A stretch of DNA of 64,000 nt from JBNLBS01 sp050303415 (lineage in GTDB: Bacteria > Pseudomonadota > Gammaproteobacteria > Methylococcales > Methylomonadaceae), in the NCBI GenBank assembly GCA_050303415.1, contig JBNLBS010000006.1, forward strand, positions 135,411 to 199,410, given 5' to 3'. Below the pieces are notes generated by a model, which saw only the letters and a program-made list of their open reading frames with translations, did no database searches and was not told where the DNA came from. Shown piece by piece: positions 8,090-17,307 of the stretch. The translations under genes and the position numbers were made by a program. Position 1 is the stretch's first letter, and each line of letters opens with the position of its first letter.

Positions 8090-11000
8090 TTACGAATAAT
8101 CGATTTGCCCATTATCCAGTAAGGTATCCAGATCCGTTTCCGTACCTTCCAAAGTTACAACAGTCATTAGTGACAAACCGGCGCCGCTACCATCCAAATC
8201 AAGACTGACAATGGTGCTGCCCGGCTGTGTTGTAGTATCAAGATGCAAATAATTAGCCGGATTGGCGCTAAAATCGCTGGAAGTAATTTCAGCACCGGCC
8301 AGAACATCAGTCACATCAAGGATATCCGCATTCGGATCTATCGCACCATTCTCGGAATTTAAATTACCGACAGTAAAATCCTTAATAACATCTGGAACGT
8401 CGCCATTGGTCATGACAAATCGATCACTACCACCTCCGCCAGTGAGGGTATCAGTTCCTTCACCACCAACCAAAACATCATCGCCATCAAGCCCGCTGAG
8501 GTTATCATCACCCTCGTTGCCCAGCAGATAATCCACTGTGTCGCTGCCCTGATAGGTATCATCAAGATCTGAGCCATCAAACGTTGCATCAGCAGGATAC
8601 AGCACAGCATTAATCTGGCCGTCCACCATGTCACCGTCACCATCAATACCGGTTATTTGGTATGACAAATCCACCGGATCGCCGAAATAGTCCTCTCCAT
8701 AAGAAAACAGACCCAGTTTAAATTCCGCCGTCGTATCATAGGCATCAACTTGCACAGCATTAAATTTTACATCCGTCTCAATTTCAAAAGTCCAGTCTTC
8801 CTGCAGCCCCAACAAGGTAATGGTGTCGCCATTATCTATGTAGCTTAGCCCCTGTTGTCCGTCCGGTACAATATTTCCATTCGAGTCATAAACATTAACA
8901 TTAGAAGGATTAAGACTGATTAAAACATCATCCGCATCGCCATAAAAAATATTATCAACATCATTTGCAATAATGGCAGCCAACGTAATATCTGCTCGCC
9001 CATCTACTCCGCCATTATCATTGTTACCCGGATTGACAGTAGACAGCACTTGCCTGAATGAATTGGTTAGATTATGTGCGCCGGAGATATTGTAAGTCTC
9101 TACACCTTGAACCTTGTCTGTAGTCAGTCCGTTGACAAAATCAATACGATAACCTTCTGTCGGTGTAAATGAGTTACCCGCACTGATGCCGATTTCTGCG
9201 TTATTGGTATTAACGCTATCACCTGACTTAGTCGTCATAAAGGCATCTTCCGTTGATTTACTTAGGTCAATAAATGCCAGCCATTCACTATTGCCGCCGC
9301 CAATTTCAGCAATTTCGGCTGAAGTAATTGCCGTGCCGTTACTGATAACGCCATTTGAATGCATCGTGTAGGTATTTGCATCCGGGTCAATATCAATCCA
9401 AAAACCCACTTCTCCGGACCCTAAAGTAGGAGAGGTAGTCGCTTCCATTCGAGTAAAGTCAGTACCATTGTCGGCATAATGCAAGTATAGGAACTCACCG
9501 TTAAAACTTAAACGATTCCCGTCAACATCTCTTGCCGCATCACCATCTGAAAAATTGAAACGTACTGTTTGCACACCATCGGCACCGGTAAGAAAATGCA
9601 AATTTTCGGTCGTGCCGTTGGCAGTTGCCAGATCAATTATATGCAGTGCTGTCGGCGTTAAAGAGACTGGATCGGTATCGTTAAAAGTCAGCTCCAATCC
9701 GGTAGTGGTATTATGTTGAGCAATCACCTGATCGTTATCACCGTCGGTTACTGCCACGGTGGTCACGACATCGATTAAACCGTTCAGATCCAACGTATCA
9801 TCTTCGGTATTCTGTGGCGCATTGGCATGTTCCAATGCCACATTGGACACCAAACTCACCTGATTGCCGACCAGTGAAACGGTAAACGCAGTCTGTGTGC
9901 CGTTATCCTGATACTGCCCGGTCACGGTTTGACCGTCCGGAGACACAACCAGCGTAATCGGATGGTTGCCATCTGTGGTCACCAATCCGCTATCGGCCGT
10001 GCCCGCCAGAGCAAGGGCATAGCTGGTTGAACTGCTATAACCGTCGACCGCACTGGCGGTAAATACCGGCGCGGTAATGGTTGCACTATCCTGCCCGGTT
10101 TGTAGACTGGCTTCGGTCACCGCCAGGGCATCCACTGTAGCAGCCGTTGTGATATTGACGGTCGGGTCAGTATCATTAAAGCTTAAATTCAACCCCGTCG
10201 TGGTGTTATCCTGCGCTATCACCTGATCATTATCACCATCAGTTACCGCCACGGTGGCTACAACATTAATTAAACCGTTCAGGTCCAGGGTATCGTCTTC
10301 CGTATTCTGTGGCGCATTGGCATGTTCCAATGCCACATTGGACACCAAACTGACCTGATTACCGACCAGTGATACGGTAAACGCAGTCTGCGGGCCGTTA
10401 TCCTGATACTGCCCGGTCACAATTTGACCGTCAGGAGACACAACCAGCGTTATCGGATGGTTGCCATCAGTAGTCACCAATCCGCTATCGGCCGTGCCCG
10501 CCAGGGCCAGGGCATAGCTGGTGGATGATGAACCCAAGCCGTCTGCACCCGGCTGTATATCGGTTGCTAAAGATATTACCGCGCTCTGTGCGCTATCAAT
10601 ACCGCTCGCTTCAACGACATTCAAACTGGCTACACCAAATTCATTTATTGTAACAATCGGACTATCATCATCCAGGTTCAAGAGTAAAATACCTTGAGCT
10701 GAATCCCCATCTATATCTGAAACGGTAAAGCTCAAATTAAACAATAAGTTATCTTCGGTTGTTACATCCAAATGATCAACCGGACCATAAAGGGCGGTAC
10801 GGAAAGCCATTGTTGTTGCATCCGTGATTTCTGCCGTAAAGATAATCTGTGCATAAGTTGGAACCTGAGTATCTACACCACGTACCAACGTTCCACCTGT
10901 CGGTCCTGACTGATTGTTTACAATAAAGCCAATCAGTGAATGCCCATCGTTTGAAATCCAATACTGAATATTTTCTCCCCCGGATGTCATCCCCGCCGGT

Positions 11001-11842
11001 TGCGCCGAAGCCGGATTAAAGACGATACTTCCGGGACCATTGTCGCCATAATCAGCTGTCAGAAAGCCAGTCAAAACAGTTGGTGAGTTAGGTGGTAGAT
11101 CATCGCCATCGGCTTGATCATTTGCACCGACTGCAAACGGGTTAACCGCAACGTACCCGGTGCTGCTTTCAAATTCCACACGTAATGCATCAAAAATTGC
11201 CGGCAACACTTCGTCAGCAATTAGATCATCTTCATCCAATAATACTGTCGTGGTGCCCGCTGTCGGGACTGTATCCACCGGTGGCTCTATCGGTGGTTCT
11301 GCTGGTGGCTCTACCTCAGCTACAGGAATAGGTTGTTGTTCAGGATTTAAAATTAACGGTTCCTGTGTTTCAGGAAAAGCTGTAGAAATACCTGTGGTTT
11401 CAAAACCGCTTTCAGGGGTGGCAGTTGGCTGTAGATAATCTACATTCACAAAAGTATGTCCGTCATCCTCTCCTGGACCGCCAGCCCCTGGCGCACCAGC
11501 AGCAGTTGCCTCTAATTTGCTCGGGTCAAACTCCTCACCTTCGGCAATGGCTTTTTGCATGGCTTCAACTTCAGCCAATTGCGCCTGTTCTGAAGTGGGA
11601 GCAGAAGGGGCTAAATTTGCCTCATAATTGATCGTTTCGTCATCTAATATTGTGACCGAATTCCGACCTAAATCCAGAGTGGTACCGTCCGCAAACTCAA
11701 TACTGATAACACCCGTGTTACCAGTAACAATTTGCTCATTCGGCAAAACCCTGTCGCCGACTTGCAATACTCGTTCCGTTCCATCAACCGCTATCGCTTT
11801 TACAATACCCGATACTGATTGTACTATGCCTGAACTTGCCAT
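8090..11842 (-). CDS. LapA-like RTX adhesin 1, with LapG-cleavable retention module
   Basis: This 1250-residue protein is a type I secreted surface adhesin. The N-terminal retention module (about residues 1-100; MASSGIVQSVSGIVKAIAVD, GDRVLPNEQIVTG, FADGTTLDLGRNS) is the plug that holds LapA-type adhesins in the TolC-like pore. TAAG at residues 113-116 matches the known LapG cleavage site. A linker rich in proline and glutamate precedes T1SS-143-like repeats, two of them nearly identical 165-residue units. RTX nonapeptides (GNEGDDNLSG, GLDGDDVLVGG, GEGTDTLTGG) lie at about 1107-1144. The last 90 residues match the C-terminal type I target domain (DFTVG, LDVTDVLAG, YLHLDTT, DTLLDNGQI). A Shine-Dalgarno (AGAGGTG) precedes the ATG. 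It has its own upstream region and terminator-separated neighbour. Confidence 0.93.
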   Translation of the reverse strand: MASSGIVQSVSGIVKAIAVDGTERVLQVGDRVLPNEQIVTGNTGVISIEFADGTTLDLGRNSVTILDDETINYEANLAPSAPTSEQAQLAEVEAMQKAIAEGEEFDPSKLEATAAGAPGAGGPGEDDGHTFVNVDYLQPTATPESGFETTGISTAFPETQEPLILNPEQQPIPVAEVEPPAEPPIEPPVDTVPTAGTTTVLLDEDDLIADEVLPAIFDALRVEFESSTGYVAVNPFAVGANDQADGDDLPPNSPTVLTGFLTADYGDNGPGSIVFNPASAQPAGMTSGGENIQYWISNDGHSLIGFIVNNQSGPTGGTLVRGVDTQVPTYAQIIFTAEITDATTMAFRTALYGPVDHLDVTTEDNLLFNLSFTVSDIDGDSAQGILLLNLDDDSPIVTINEFGVASLNVVEASGIDSAQSAVISLATDIQPGADGLGSSSTSYALALAGTADSGLVTTDGNHPITLVVSPDGQIVTGQYQDNGPQTAFTVSLVGNQVSLVSNVALEHANAPQNTEDDTLDLNGLINVVATVAVTDGDNDQVIAQDNTTTGLNLSFNDTDPTVNITTAATVDALAVTEASLQTGQDSATITAPVFTASAVDGYSSSTSYALALAGTADSGLVTTDGNHPITLVVSPDGQTVTGQYQDNGTQTAFTVSLVGNQVSLVSNVALEHANAPQNTEDDTLDLNGLIDVVTTVAVTDGDNDQVIAQHNTTTGLELTFNDTDPVSLTPTALHIIDLATANGTTENLHFLTGADGVQTVRFNFSDGDAARDVDGNRLSFNGEFLYLHYADNGTDFTRMEATTSPTLGSGEVGFWIDIDPDANTYTMHSNGVISNGTAITSAEIAEIGGGNSEWLAFIDLSKSTEDAFMTTKSGDSVNTNNAEIGISAGNSFTPTEGYRIDFVNGLTTDKVQGVETYNISGAHNLTNSFRQVLSTVNPGNNDNGGVDGRADITLAAIIANDVDNIFYGDADDVLISLNPSNVNVYDSNGNIVPDGQQGLSYIDNGDTITLLGLQEDWTFEIETDVKFNAVQVDAYDTTAEFKLGLFSYGEDYFGDPVDLSYQITGIDGDGDMVDGQINAVLYPADATFDGSDLDDTYQGSDTVDYLLGNEGDDNLSGLDGDDVLVGGEGTDTLTGGGGSDRFVMTNGDVPDVIKDFTVGNLNSENGAIDPNADILDVTDVLAGAEITSSDFSANPANYLHLDTTTQPGSTIVSLDLDGSGAGLSLMTVVTLEGTETDLDTLLDNGQIDYS
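9680..10535 (-). repeat. Two near-identical ~360-bp direct repeats inside adhesin 1
   Basis: The stretch about 9680-10040 recurs at about 10175-10535, a period of about 495 bp (165 residues). Both copies encode TSYALALAGTADSGLVTTDG, then VSLVGNQVSLVSNVALEHAN and ITDGDNDQ-like motifs. Third-position differences are few, so the duplication is recent or kept alike by gene conversion. Confidence 0.85.
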
Positions 11843-11911
11843 GACGCTACACCTCTTTCTATTTGTTAGAGTTGTTATATATTAAAAACTTTATATTTTC
11901 AATCTTCTATG

Positions 11912-11967
11912 ATTATAGAATGACATACTCAATAAGTAATTTATATTGTACTTAAGTTCAATTTTTC
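11912..11967 (-). promoter_or_regulatory. Inverted-repeat element copy 1 and -10 box upstream of adhesin 1
   Basis: ATTGTAC-TTAA-GTTCAAT (11945-11962, one mismatch in the arms) is followed on the plus strand by TTTTTC. On the minus strand, about 28 bases downstream of the repeat, lies a perfect TATAAT (11917-11912), with no good -35 box. The repeat would be centred near -48 from a start site around 11905, a position typical of an activator site. The 35 bases beyond the repeat also resemble those at copy 2 (shared TATAAA and TGAGTrTGTCA). The promoter role is inferred. Confidence 0.5.
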
Positions 11968-12037
11968 ATAATTTTTGTATGGTTTCTTTAGTTTATGAAA
12001 CTCTAAATTCTATAAATACCCACCCTAGACTTTACTC

Positions 12038-12069
12038 AAAAAAAAGCCCCAGTTAACTGGGGCTTTTTT
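12038..12069 (-). terminator. Strong intrinsic terminator after adhesin 2
   Basis: GCCCCAGT (12046-12053) and ACTGGGGC (12056-12063) form an almost fully palindromic stem flanked by A-runs and T-runs. On the minus strand the hairpin is followed by a T-tract of eight. It lies about 20 bases after the adhesin 2 stop and separates that transcript from adhesin 1. Confidence 0.9.
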
Positions 12070-12090
12070 CCTCACCAAGTTATGTTTATC

Positions 12091-15000
12091 TTAATCGATA
12101 ATATTATCTGTATTGATGCTTGCATCGACAAGTAGAGTTGCAGTACCAGAAGTAAACATATTGTAAGTACCTCCATCCAGGCCTGTTACACCTGTTGGTC
12201 CAGCAACCCAAGTATCCGCTGATTCAATCACATCCCCACTATTACCTTGTATAATCAATGTATTAGTGTCATCAGAGGCACTTAATACATCTGCAGCGCT
12301 TAATGTCAATGTGTTATTGCCCGTACCCGTAATATCCAGTATTTCAACATTGCTCAATGCAAGCGGGCCAGTAGCACTATTTAAGTTAAGATCACCATCG
12401 ATGCGCACTTCATCAATATCAGTTAAATCTTGTATCAAATTACCACTGGAATCTAAAGCTTCACCTGCTTGGATAATATATGAACTATCCACCAGATCAT
12501 CCAAGGTAATGGTATCGTTACCACCATCTGTGGTTATGGTAAATGTTTCACTCGCTTCTGTTATCCCTTCAGCTGTAGCTGCTGTAATATCAATAACATC
12601 ATCCGCTTCGCCGGTCTGGATATTACCACCTTCCGCATCTGTAATGGTAACTGTTGAAGGAAAGCCATCACGTGTAAAAACATCGGTTTGATCAAACCCG
12701 TCAACTGTAATATCTGCAGACGCATCAACTCTGATGGCAACCTCATCCACCGGATTAGTAAGATCTGTCTGGGTTACCGAAATAGTACGACCACTGATTG
12801 AAACCGTAACCGGATCATGGGCCGCTAATCCTGTCTCAGCATCAGTTAACACACTACCGGTTGAACCAAATGTATAATATTCGGTATGACTATCAGCGCC
12901 CTCTGTTAAGGTTACATAAGTACCCGGCTCAACTTGACTGATGGCTAACGAATGGATACCGGAATTAGTTACATCAGAATTACTGATGGTCGCAACTAAT
13001 GTGCCTGTACCTGTAGTGGTGTTAATACTATAGATATTACCCAGGTTATCGGCACCCCATAGGTTACCATTTTCATCAAAAGACAAGCCATCAATGGTAT
13101 CACCAATACCCGTGCCAACTGCTACAGCTGTTTGAGTTCCTGTGCCGCTCAAAGAATAAAGCTGATCACCGGATACAAAGTAGAAGGTACCGGCTCCATC
13201 GTAAGCCATAGAATCAATGGCCACCCCTGTGTTATCAAAGCTCACAAGCGGTGAACCTAAATCACCTACACTGCTAATAGTACTTACGTCGCCTGATGAC
13301 ACGAAGTAAATATCATCACCAATACCAATATAAAGGTTACCGGCAGTATCAAATGACATACCAGAGGTACTGACATTCAATAGTGAGTCGCTGAATAAAA
13401 GTTCAGCCTCACCAGTAGCGGTATTAACTCTGACAAATCCGTTCAACCCACCTTGATCAGCTAATCCATACAGATAACCATCAGTTGGATTTAGGGTTAA
13501 TGATGAGAATTGGGCTTTATCGTTACCATCTACAACTACGGGACCAATCTGGAATGTTGCGCCTGTCGCAAGGTCAAGCCCATACAAGAAAGCCCCGGTA
13601 CCACCACCACCGGCAATGGAGTAAGCCAAACCGGCAGGAAATGAATCAGTCACGCCATCAATTGTAATTGTAAGTGTTGCAGTACTTGTATCGCCATCGG
13701 CATCTGTTATTGTGTAAGTAAACACATCTTGTAACATGTCGCCATCATTTAAGGCATTAACTTCCGCATTAGTGTTATCAACCGTATAGCTATAACTACC
13801 ATCAGGATTCAATACTAATGTACCGTACAGGCCTATTGTATCCCCACCAACCGTATTACCACTCACACCAGTCACAGCGGTTACAGGACCTAATAGTGAA
13901 TACCCATCCGCACCGGCACTATCATTCGTTTGAACAACACCAGAAATGGCATCAACCACTAACGGATCACCATCCTCATTAACGGAACCGGTGTCATTTA
14001 CTGAATTTGGACCGTCATCGGCAAATTGGATATTGCCACCCAGGTCCACACTTACTGGCGTTGTGGCGATGTCATTATCACCATCGGTCACGGTGACTGT
14101 AGCTGACAAGGAGACTTTACCATCACTCAATGCGATCAGTTCATCATAGGATGAGGTGTTGGTGTTTGGCAGATGGTCGATTGCATCGCTTTGGGTCAGT
14201 GTGACGACACCGCTGCCATCTACGCTTATGGTAAAGACCAGGTTCGCGGTAATGCTCGCTTCATCGGTAACATCGCCCGGTGCGGTTGTGGAGCCCACTA
14301 CGTCACCTGAGGCTAATAGGTACAGGTTGATTGCGTCACCACCACTGGTCAGGCCTGAGTCTACGATANNNNNNNNNNNNNNNNNNNNNNNNNNNNNNNN
14401 NNNNNNNNNNNNNNNNNNNNNNNNNNNNNNNNNNNNNNNNNNNNNNNNNNNNNNNNNNNNNNNGATATCAACACTCAGTGCAAAGCTGCCTATCGTAGGC
14501 GCGGCACCTTGACCATCGGCTCCATAAACGGCTGTTGATGAGGCGGCCGCTAACAATGCCGCAACCAATGCGCCGCTGTCATTTGCAGTCGCACCGTAGG
14601 CATTGCCATCACTGCCGCCTGCCGCTTCGGTATCATCGGTGATTAAGGTGATGCTGTCATCCAGACCTGTGCCGGAACCGATGCTTGGACTATCATCATC
14701 TACATTAACTGTAAATGTACCAGTAGCCGTATCGCCATCGAAGTCTGTAGCAATATAACCGATGTTGAAAATCAGATTGTCTTCAGGCAGGTTATACGAG
14801 CTTTCAGAGTCGTCATTAGGATGATCGAGACTATCGAGCAAATGAAAGGTTAATTGAGCACCACTTGGCCATACTGAATCCACTGTTACGGTAAATACTG
14901 GAGAATTAATGTTATCGGTATATCCAATAAGCTGGTTGTTTGCAGAGTCCCAGTAATATTGCAGCTCAACACCGTTTGACATTAATGCGTTGCCAAACTG

Positions 15001-16701
15001 ATCAACTATCCCTGTTGTGCTGAGACTAATTGCATCATCTTGTGCTTGCCCATCGGCACCAAAATCAACATGTAGGAAAATATTCGCTGCTGGATATGCT
15101 GCTGGATCATCACCGCCAGCATAATCATTATTTCCTTGCCCTGGGATATCATCTTCATCAACCATCAATTGCGGGGTCAAAAAGAACGAAAGAGGGTCTT
15201 GATATGTGGGATCTGTTACAATGACAGGACCATCATCTTCAATATTGATTCTTAATTGCCCGGTATCCGAATCGCCATCTGAATCTGTTATGGTGTAGTT
15301 AAATAACAATTGGATTGGATCTTGCGTTCCAGTTTCATTAATATCCGGATGGTCAATTGATTCGAATAATGAAAATTTAATATTTCCATTAAGATCGATT
15401 TCTATTTCAAAAACTGTTACTTCACCACCATAGATAGAACCCGTTAGAATACGTGTGCCTGATAAATCAACTGTTTCATCAATTACAATTGGCTGACCTT
15501 CTGAAGTTAATGCAATAGGAGCCTGTGTCTCACCGTCTACAGCACCTATAAAAGTCAAAGCACTAAGAGAACCCGCACCATCTGCACCAAATTCAAAAAA
15601 TGCTGTAGCAGTTGCTACTTCAATACCTTCTGATGTCTGACCGCCAGTTCCTGTATGCTGAAATGGATTGGAACCATCATATAAATGTTCTTCGTGGACT
15701 GTTGCTTCACCATCAGCAGCTTTTGGCACATCATCCACTATATTTATGACCAAGTTTGCCGATGCCTGATCTCCATTTGAGTCTTCTATTGTGTAACCAA
15801 ATGTTAACGCGACAACATCAACGCCTTGCAATGGATGTGGATATGGTTCATTGAGAGTAAAGGTGTAAGCACCGGTGTCACCATTGATTGTTAACGTCCA
15901 TAAAGGACCTGAAACACCCGCCGGTCCATTAATTATCCAGTTTTGCCCATCAAACAGACCAGGTACTCCACCAAATGAAACTTCTATTAAACTACCAGGT
16001 ATATCTGTGCCAAAATTATCGTTAGCCAGGATATTTCCTGAAGTTGTTTGCGGAACAAAATTACTGCGGTCTGTTATATCCGTATTACCGGCAAAAATAC
16101 TGGCATCATCATAAACGGTATTTGCTTCGGACAATACGCCCGGTTGACCATCCGATACGGCCACCGGTACATCATCAGGCACTGGCTGGTCCGGATTTAA
16201 TATTAATACTTCCGGTGGTTGAGGAAAAACAGTGGTAATGCCTGTAGTTTCAAAACCACTATCAGGAGTTGCGGTTGGATTCAGATAATCTATGTTGACA
16301 AAGGTATGCCCATTGTCTTCTCCCGGAGCACCTGCTGCGGGAACTCCGCCTGCCGCGGTTGCTTCTAATTTGGATGGATCAAAAGCTTCGCCTCTTTCGA
16401 TAGCTGCCTGCATAGCGGCAACTTCATCAATTTGGTCTGCTTGAGATGCGGCTGGAGCCGCTGACGCAGCAAGACCCGGCTCGGGATTAAGAGTGGCGTC
16501 GTCTAATAGTGCTACTGAGTTTCGACCCAGGTCCATACTCGTACCATCAGCAAAATCTATACTGATAGTTCCTGTATCACCGGTCACAATTTGTTCATTC
16601 GGCAATACTCTGTCGCCTACTTGTAATATACGTTCGGTTCCATCTACTGCAATTGCTTTTACAACACCTGTTACTGATTGAACTATTCCTGAACTAGCCA
16701 T
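12091..16701 (-). CDS. LapA-like giant adhesin 2, with LapG-cleavable retention module
   Basis: The reading frame is 1536 residues long and includes about 32 unknown residues where the sequence is N (residues about 747-778). The first 118 residues closely match adhesin 1: the retention module (MASSGIVQSVTGVVKAIAVD) and a LapG-type TAAG at 115-118. Three or more T1SS-143-like repeats follow (residues about 190-700, repeated DSDGD/DDGP motifs). A VCBS-like unit (DGSYSYTVDNTNAEVNALND) comes next. After it is an unusual segment at about 1010-1200 that reads like beta-propeller blades (LNPTDGYLYGLAD, FDTAGNLYIGIGDD, FDENGNLWGADN). The end has GTGNNTLTLSAADVLSASDD and a terminal beta-rich unit common in type I substrates, but no RTX nonapeptide block. 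Shine-Dalgarno AGGGG precedes the ATG. The true length is uncertain because of the gap. Confidence 0.9.
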   Translation of the reverse strand: MASSGIVQSVTGVVKAIAVDGTERILQVGDRVLPNEQIVTGDTGTISIDFADGTSMDLGRNSVALLDDATLNPEPGLAASAAPAASQADQIDEVAAMQAAIERGEAFDPSKLEATAAGGVPAAGAPGEDNGHTFVNIDYLNPTATPDSGFETTGITTVFPQPPEVLILNPDQPVPDDVPVAVSDGQPGVLSEANTVYDDASIFAGNTDITDRSNFVPQTTSGNILANDNFGTDIPGSLIEVSFGGVPGLFDGQNWIINGPAGVSGPLWTLTINGDTGAYTFTLNEPYPHPLQGVDVVALTFGYTIEDSNGDQASANLVINIVDDVPKAADGEATVHEEHLYDGSNPFQHTGTGGQTSEGIEVATATAFFEFGADGAGSLSALTFIGAVDGETQAPIALTSEGQPIVIDETVDLSGTRILTGSIYGGEVTVFEIEIDLNGNIKFSLFESIDHPDINETGTQDPIQLLFNYTITDSDGDSDTGQLRINIEDDGPVIVTDPTYQDPLSFFLTPQLMVDEDDIPGQGNNDYAGGDDPAAYPAANIFLHVDFGADGQAQDDAISLSTTGIVDQFGNALMSNGVELQYYWDSANNQLIGYTDNINSPVFTVTVDSVWPSGAQLTFHLLDSLDHPNDDSESSYNLPEDNLIFNIGYIATDFDGDTATGTFTVNVDDDSPSIGSGTGLDDSITLITDDTEAAGGSDGNAYGATANDSGALVAALLAAASSTAVYGADGQGAAPTIGSFALSVDIXXXXXXXXXXXXXXXXXXXXXXXXXXXXXXXXIVDSGLTSGGDAINLYLLASGDVVGSTTAPGDVTDEASITANLVFTISVDGSGVVTLTQSDAIDHLPNTNTSSYDELIALSDGKVSLSATVTVTDGDNDIATTPVSVDLGGNIQFADDGPNSVNDTGSVNEDGDPLVVDAISGVVQTNDSAGADGYSLLGPVTAVTGVSGNTVGGDTIGLYGTLVLNPDGSYSYTVDNTNAEVNALNDGDMLQDVFTYTITDADGDTSTATLTITIDGVTDSFPAGLAYSIAGGGGTGAFLYGLDLATGATFQIGPVVVDGNDKAQFSSLTLNPTDGYLYGLADQGGLNGFVRVNTATGEAELLFSDSLLNVSTSGMSFDTAGNLYIGIGDDIYFVSSGDVSTISSVGDLGSPLVSFDNTGVAIDSMAYDGAGTFYFVSGDQLYSLSGTGTQTAVAVGTGIGDTIDGLSFDENGNLWGADNLGNIYSINTTTGTGTLVATISNSDVTNSGIHSLAISQVEPGTYVTLTEGADSHTEYYTFGSTGSVLTDAETGLAAHDPVTVSISGRTISVTQTDLTNPVDEVAIRVDASADITVDGFDQTDVFTRDGFPSTVTITDAEGGNIQTGEADDVIDITAATAEGITEASETFTITTDGGNDTITLDDLVDSSYIIQAGEALDSSGNLIQDLTDIDEVRIDGDLNLNSATGPLALSNVEILDITGTGNNTLTLSAADVLSASDDTNTLIIQGNSGDVIESADTWVAGPTGVTGLDGGTYNMFTSGTATLLVDASINTDNIID
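14369..14463. other. Assembly gap (95 Ns) inside adhesin 2
   Basis: Ninety-five consecutive Ns interrupt adhesin 2. Flanking sequence encodes repeat-type adhesin sequence, so the gap probably marks collapsed or unresolved repeats. The gap length keeps the reading frame open only if it is exactly right. Confidence 0.98.
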
Positions 16702-16793
16702 GATCTTAACCCCTATGTTTACGTATTTCTATGCTTTTTAGCCGCATTAATTAACTTTTGACTGAAGTCTGACACACTCATTGATATTTTTAT

Positions 16794-16816
16794 ATTGTAC
16801 TTTGGTACAATTTTTC
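16794..16816 (-). promoter_or_regulatory. Inverted-repeat element copy 2 upstream of adhesin 2
   Basis: ATTGTAC-TTTG-GTACAAT (16794-16811) is a perfect 7-bp inverted repeat followed by TTTTTC on the plus strand. It lies 92 bases before the adhesin 2 start codon, in the gap after the small 81-aa gene. The minus-strand sequence downstream of it shares TATAAA and TGAGTrTGTCA with copy 1. An operator or promoter element is the likely reading; a weak terminator for the 81-aa gene is the alternative. Confidence 0.5.
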
Positions 16817-16833
16817 ACACTTTCTGTAATGTT

Positions 16834-17079
16834 TTATTCAGTTGTTGAATCTGTATTGGCATCTATCAAATATTGTAAATCCGTAAATGATATGCCGCTT
16901 ATGGTTGATGAATATGTCGTTGGCGTGTCTTCCACTGTCGTGACACTGACTTTGGTATCATTTCCCAGGTTTTCAATTGAAAGCGATAAATAGTCACTTA
17001 ATTCATCCGTTTGAGAATCTACAAGAAGATCATGCAAATTAAGAACTTCCTCTTGCTTATTTTCTGTCTCGTCATTCAT
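16834..17079 (-). CDS. Small stand-alone type I secretion target-domain-like protein
   Basis: This is an 81-residue acidic protein with a good Shine-Dalgarno (GGAGA, 7 bases before the ATG). Residues 13-70 follow, in order, the pattern of the C-terminal target domain of type I secreted adhesins: VLNLHDLLVD, LSDYLSLSIENLGNDTKVSV, then SGISFTDLQYLIDAN. The end of adhesin 1 follows the same order (LDVTDVLAG, YLHLDTT, STIVSLDLDG, DTLLDNGQI). It has no retention module, no RTX repeats and no signal peptide. It sits immediately upstream of adhesin 2 on the same strand. It could be an independently exported partner, a regulator of the exporter, or the remnant of a decayed adhesin. The family match is my reading of the motif order. 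Confidence 0.65.
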   Translation of the reverse strand: MNDETENKQEEVLNLHDLLVDSQTDELSDYLSLSIENLGNDTKVSVTTVEDTPTTYSSTISGISFTDLQYLIDANTDSTTE

Positions 17080-17284
17080 AACAATTCTCCATTACTGAGA
17101 ACACCCCTGGTTTTCAAAACTTAATTATTTAAGAAACAGGCTGATAAATGAATATCAATAGCCTTTTTTGTTGCTTAAGCAAACTCTGATTAAATTGAAT
17201 CCAATCGTAGTGAGTCTGTCGACGGACTTTCAGATATTTCTTAAACTATGTAAGAAATATTATAAGAATAGTTAATTCTTGCCT

Positions 17285-17307
17285 ATTGTACTTAGGTACT
17301 ATTTTTC
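17285..17307 (-). promoter_or_regulatory. Inverted-repeat element copy 3 upstream of the 81-aa gene
   Basis: ATTGTAC-TTAG-GTACTAT (17285-17302, one arm mismatch) followed by TTTTTC matches copies 1 and 2. It overlaps the stop codon of the 119-aa gene and lies about 205 bases before the 81-aa start. A TATAAT occurs on the minus strand about 20 bases beyond the repeat. A regulatory role is inferred from the threefold recurrence. Confidence 0.45.

Noticed and set aside
8090..16701. Repeats in the adhesins as a CRISPR array or satellite
   Set aside because: They are in-frame protein repeats with long period and no spacers; no CRISPR array or cas gene was seen in the window.
11945..17307. Reading the three inverted repeats as plain terminators
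   Set aside because: They are AT-rich, followed by a T-run only on the plus strand, and each precedes a minus-strand gene; copy 1 also lies beyond the strong terminator of adhesin 2, so a terminator role cannot explain it.
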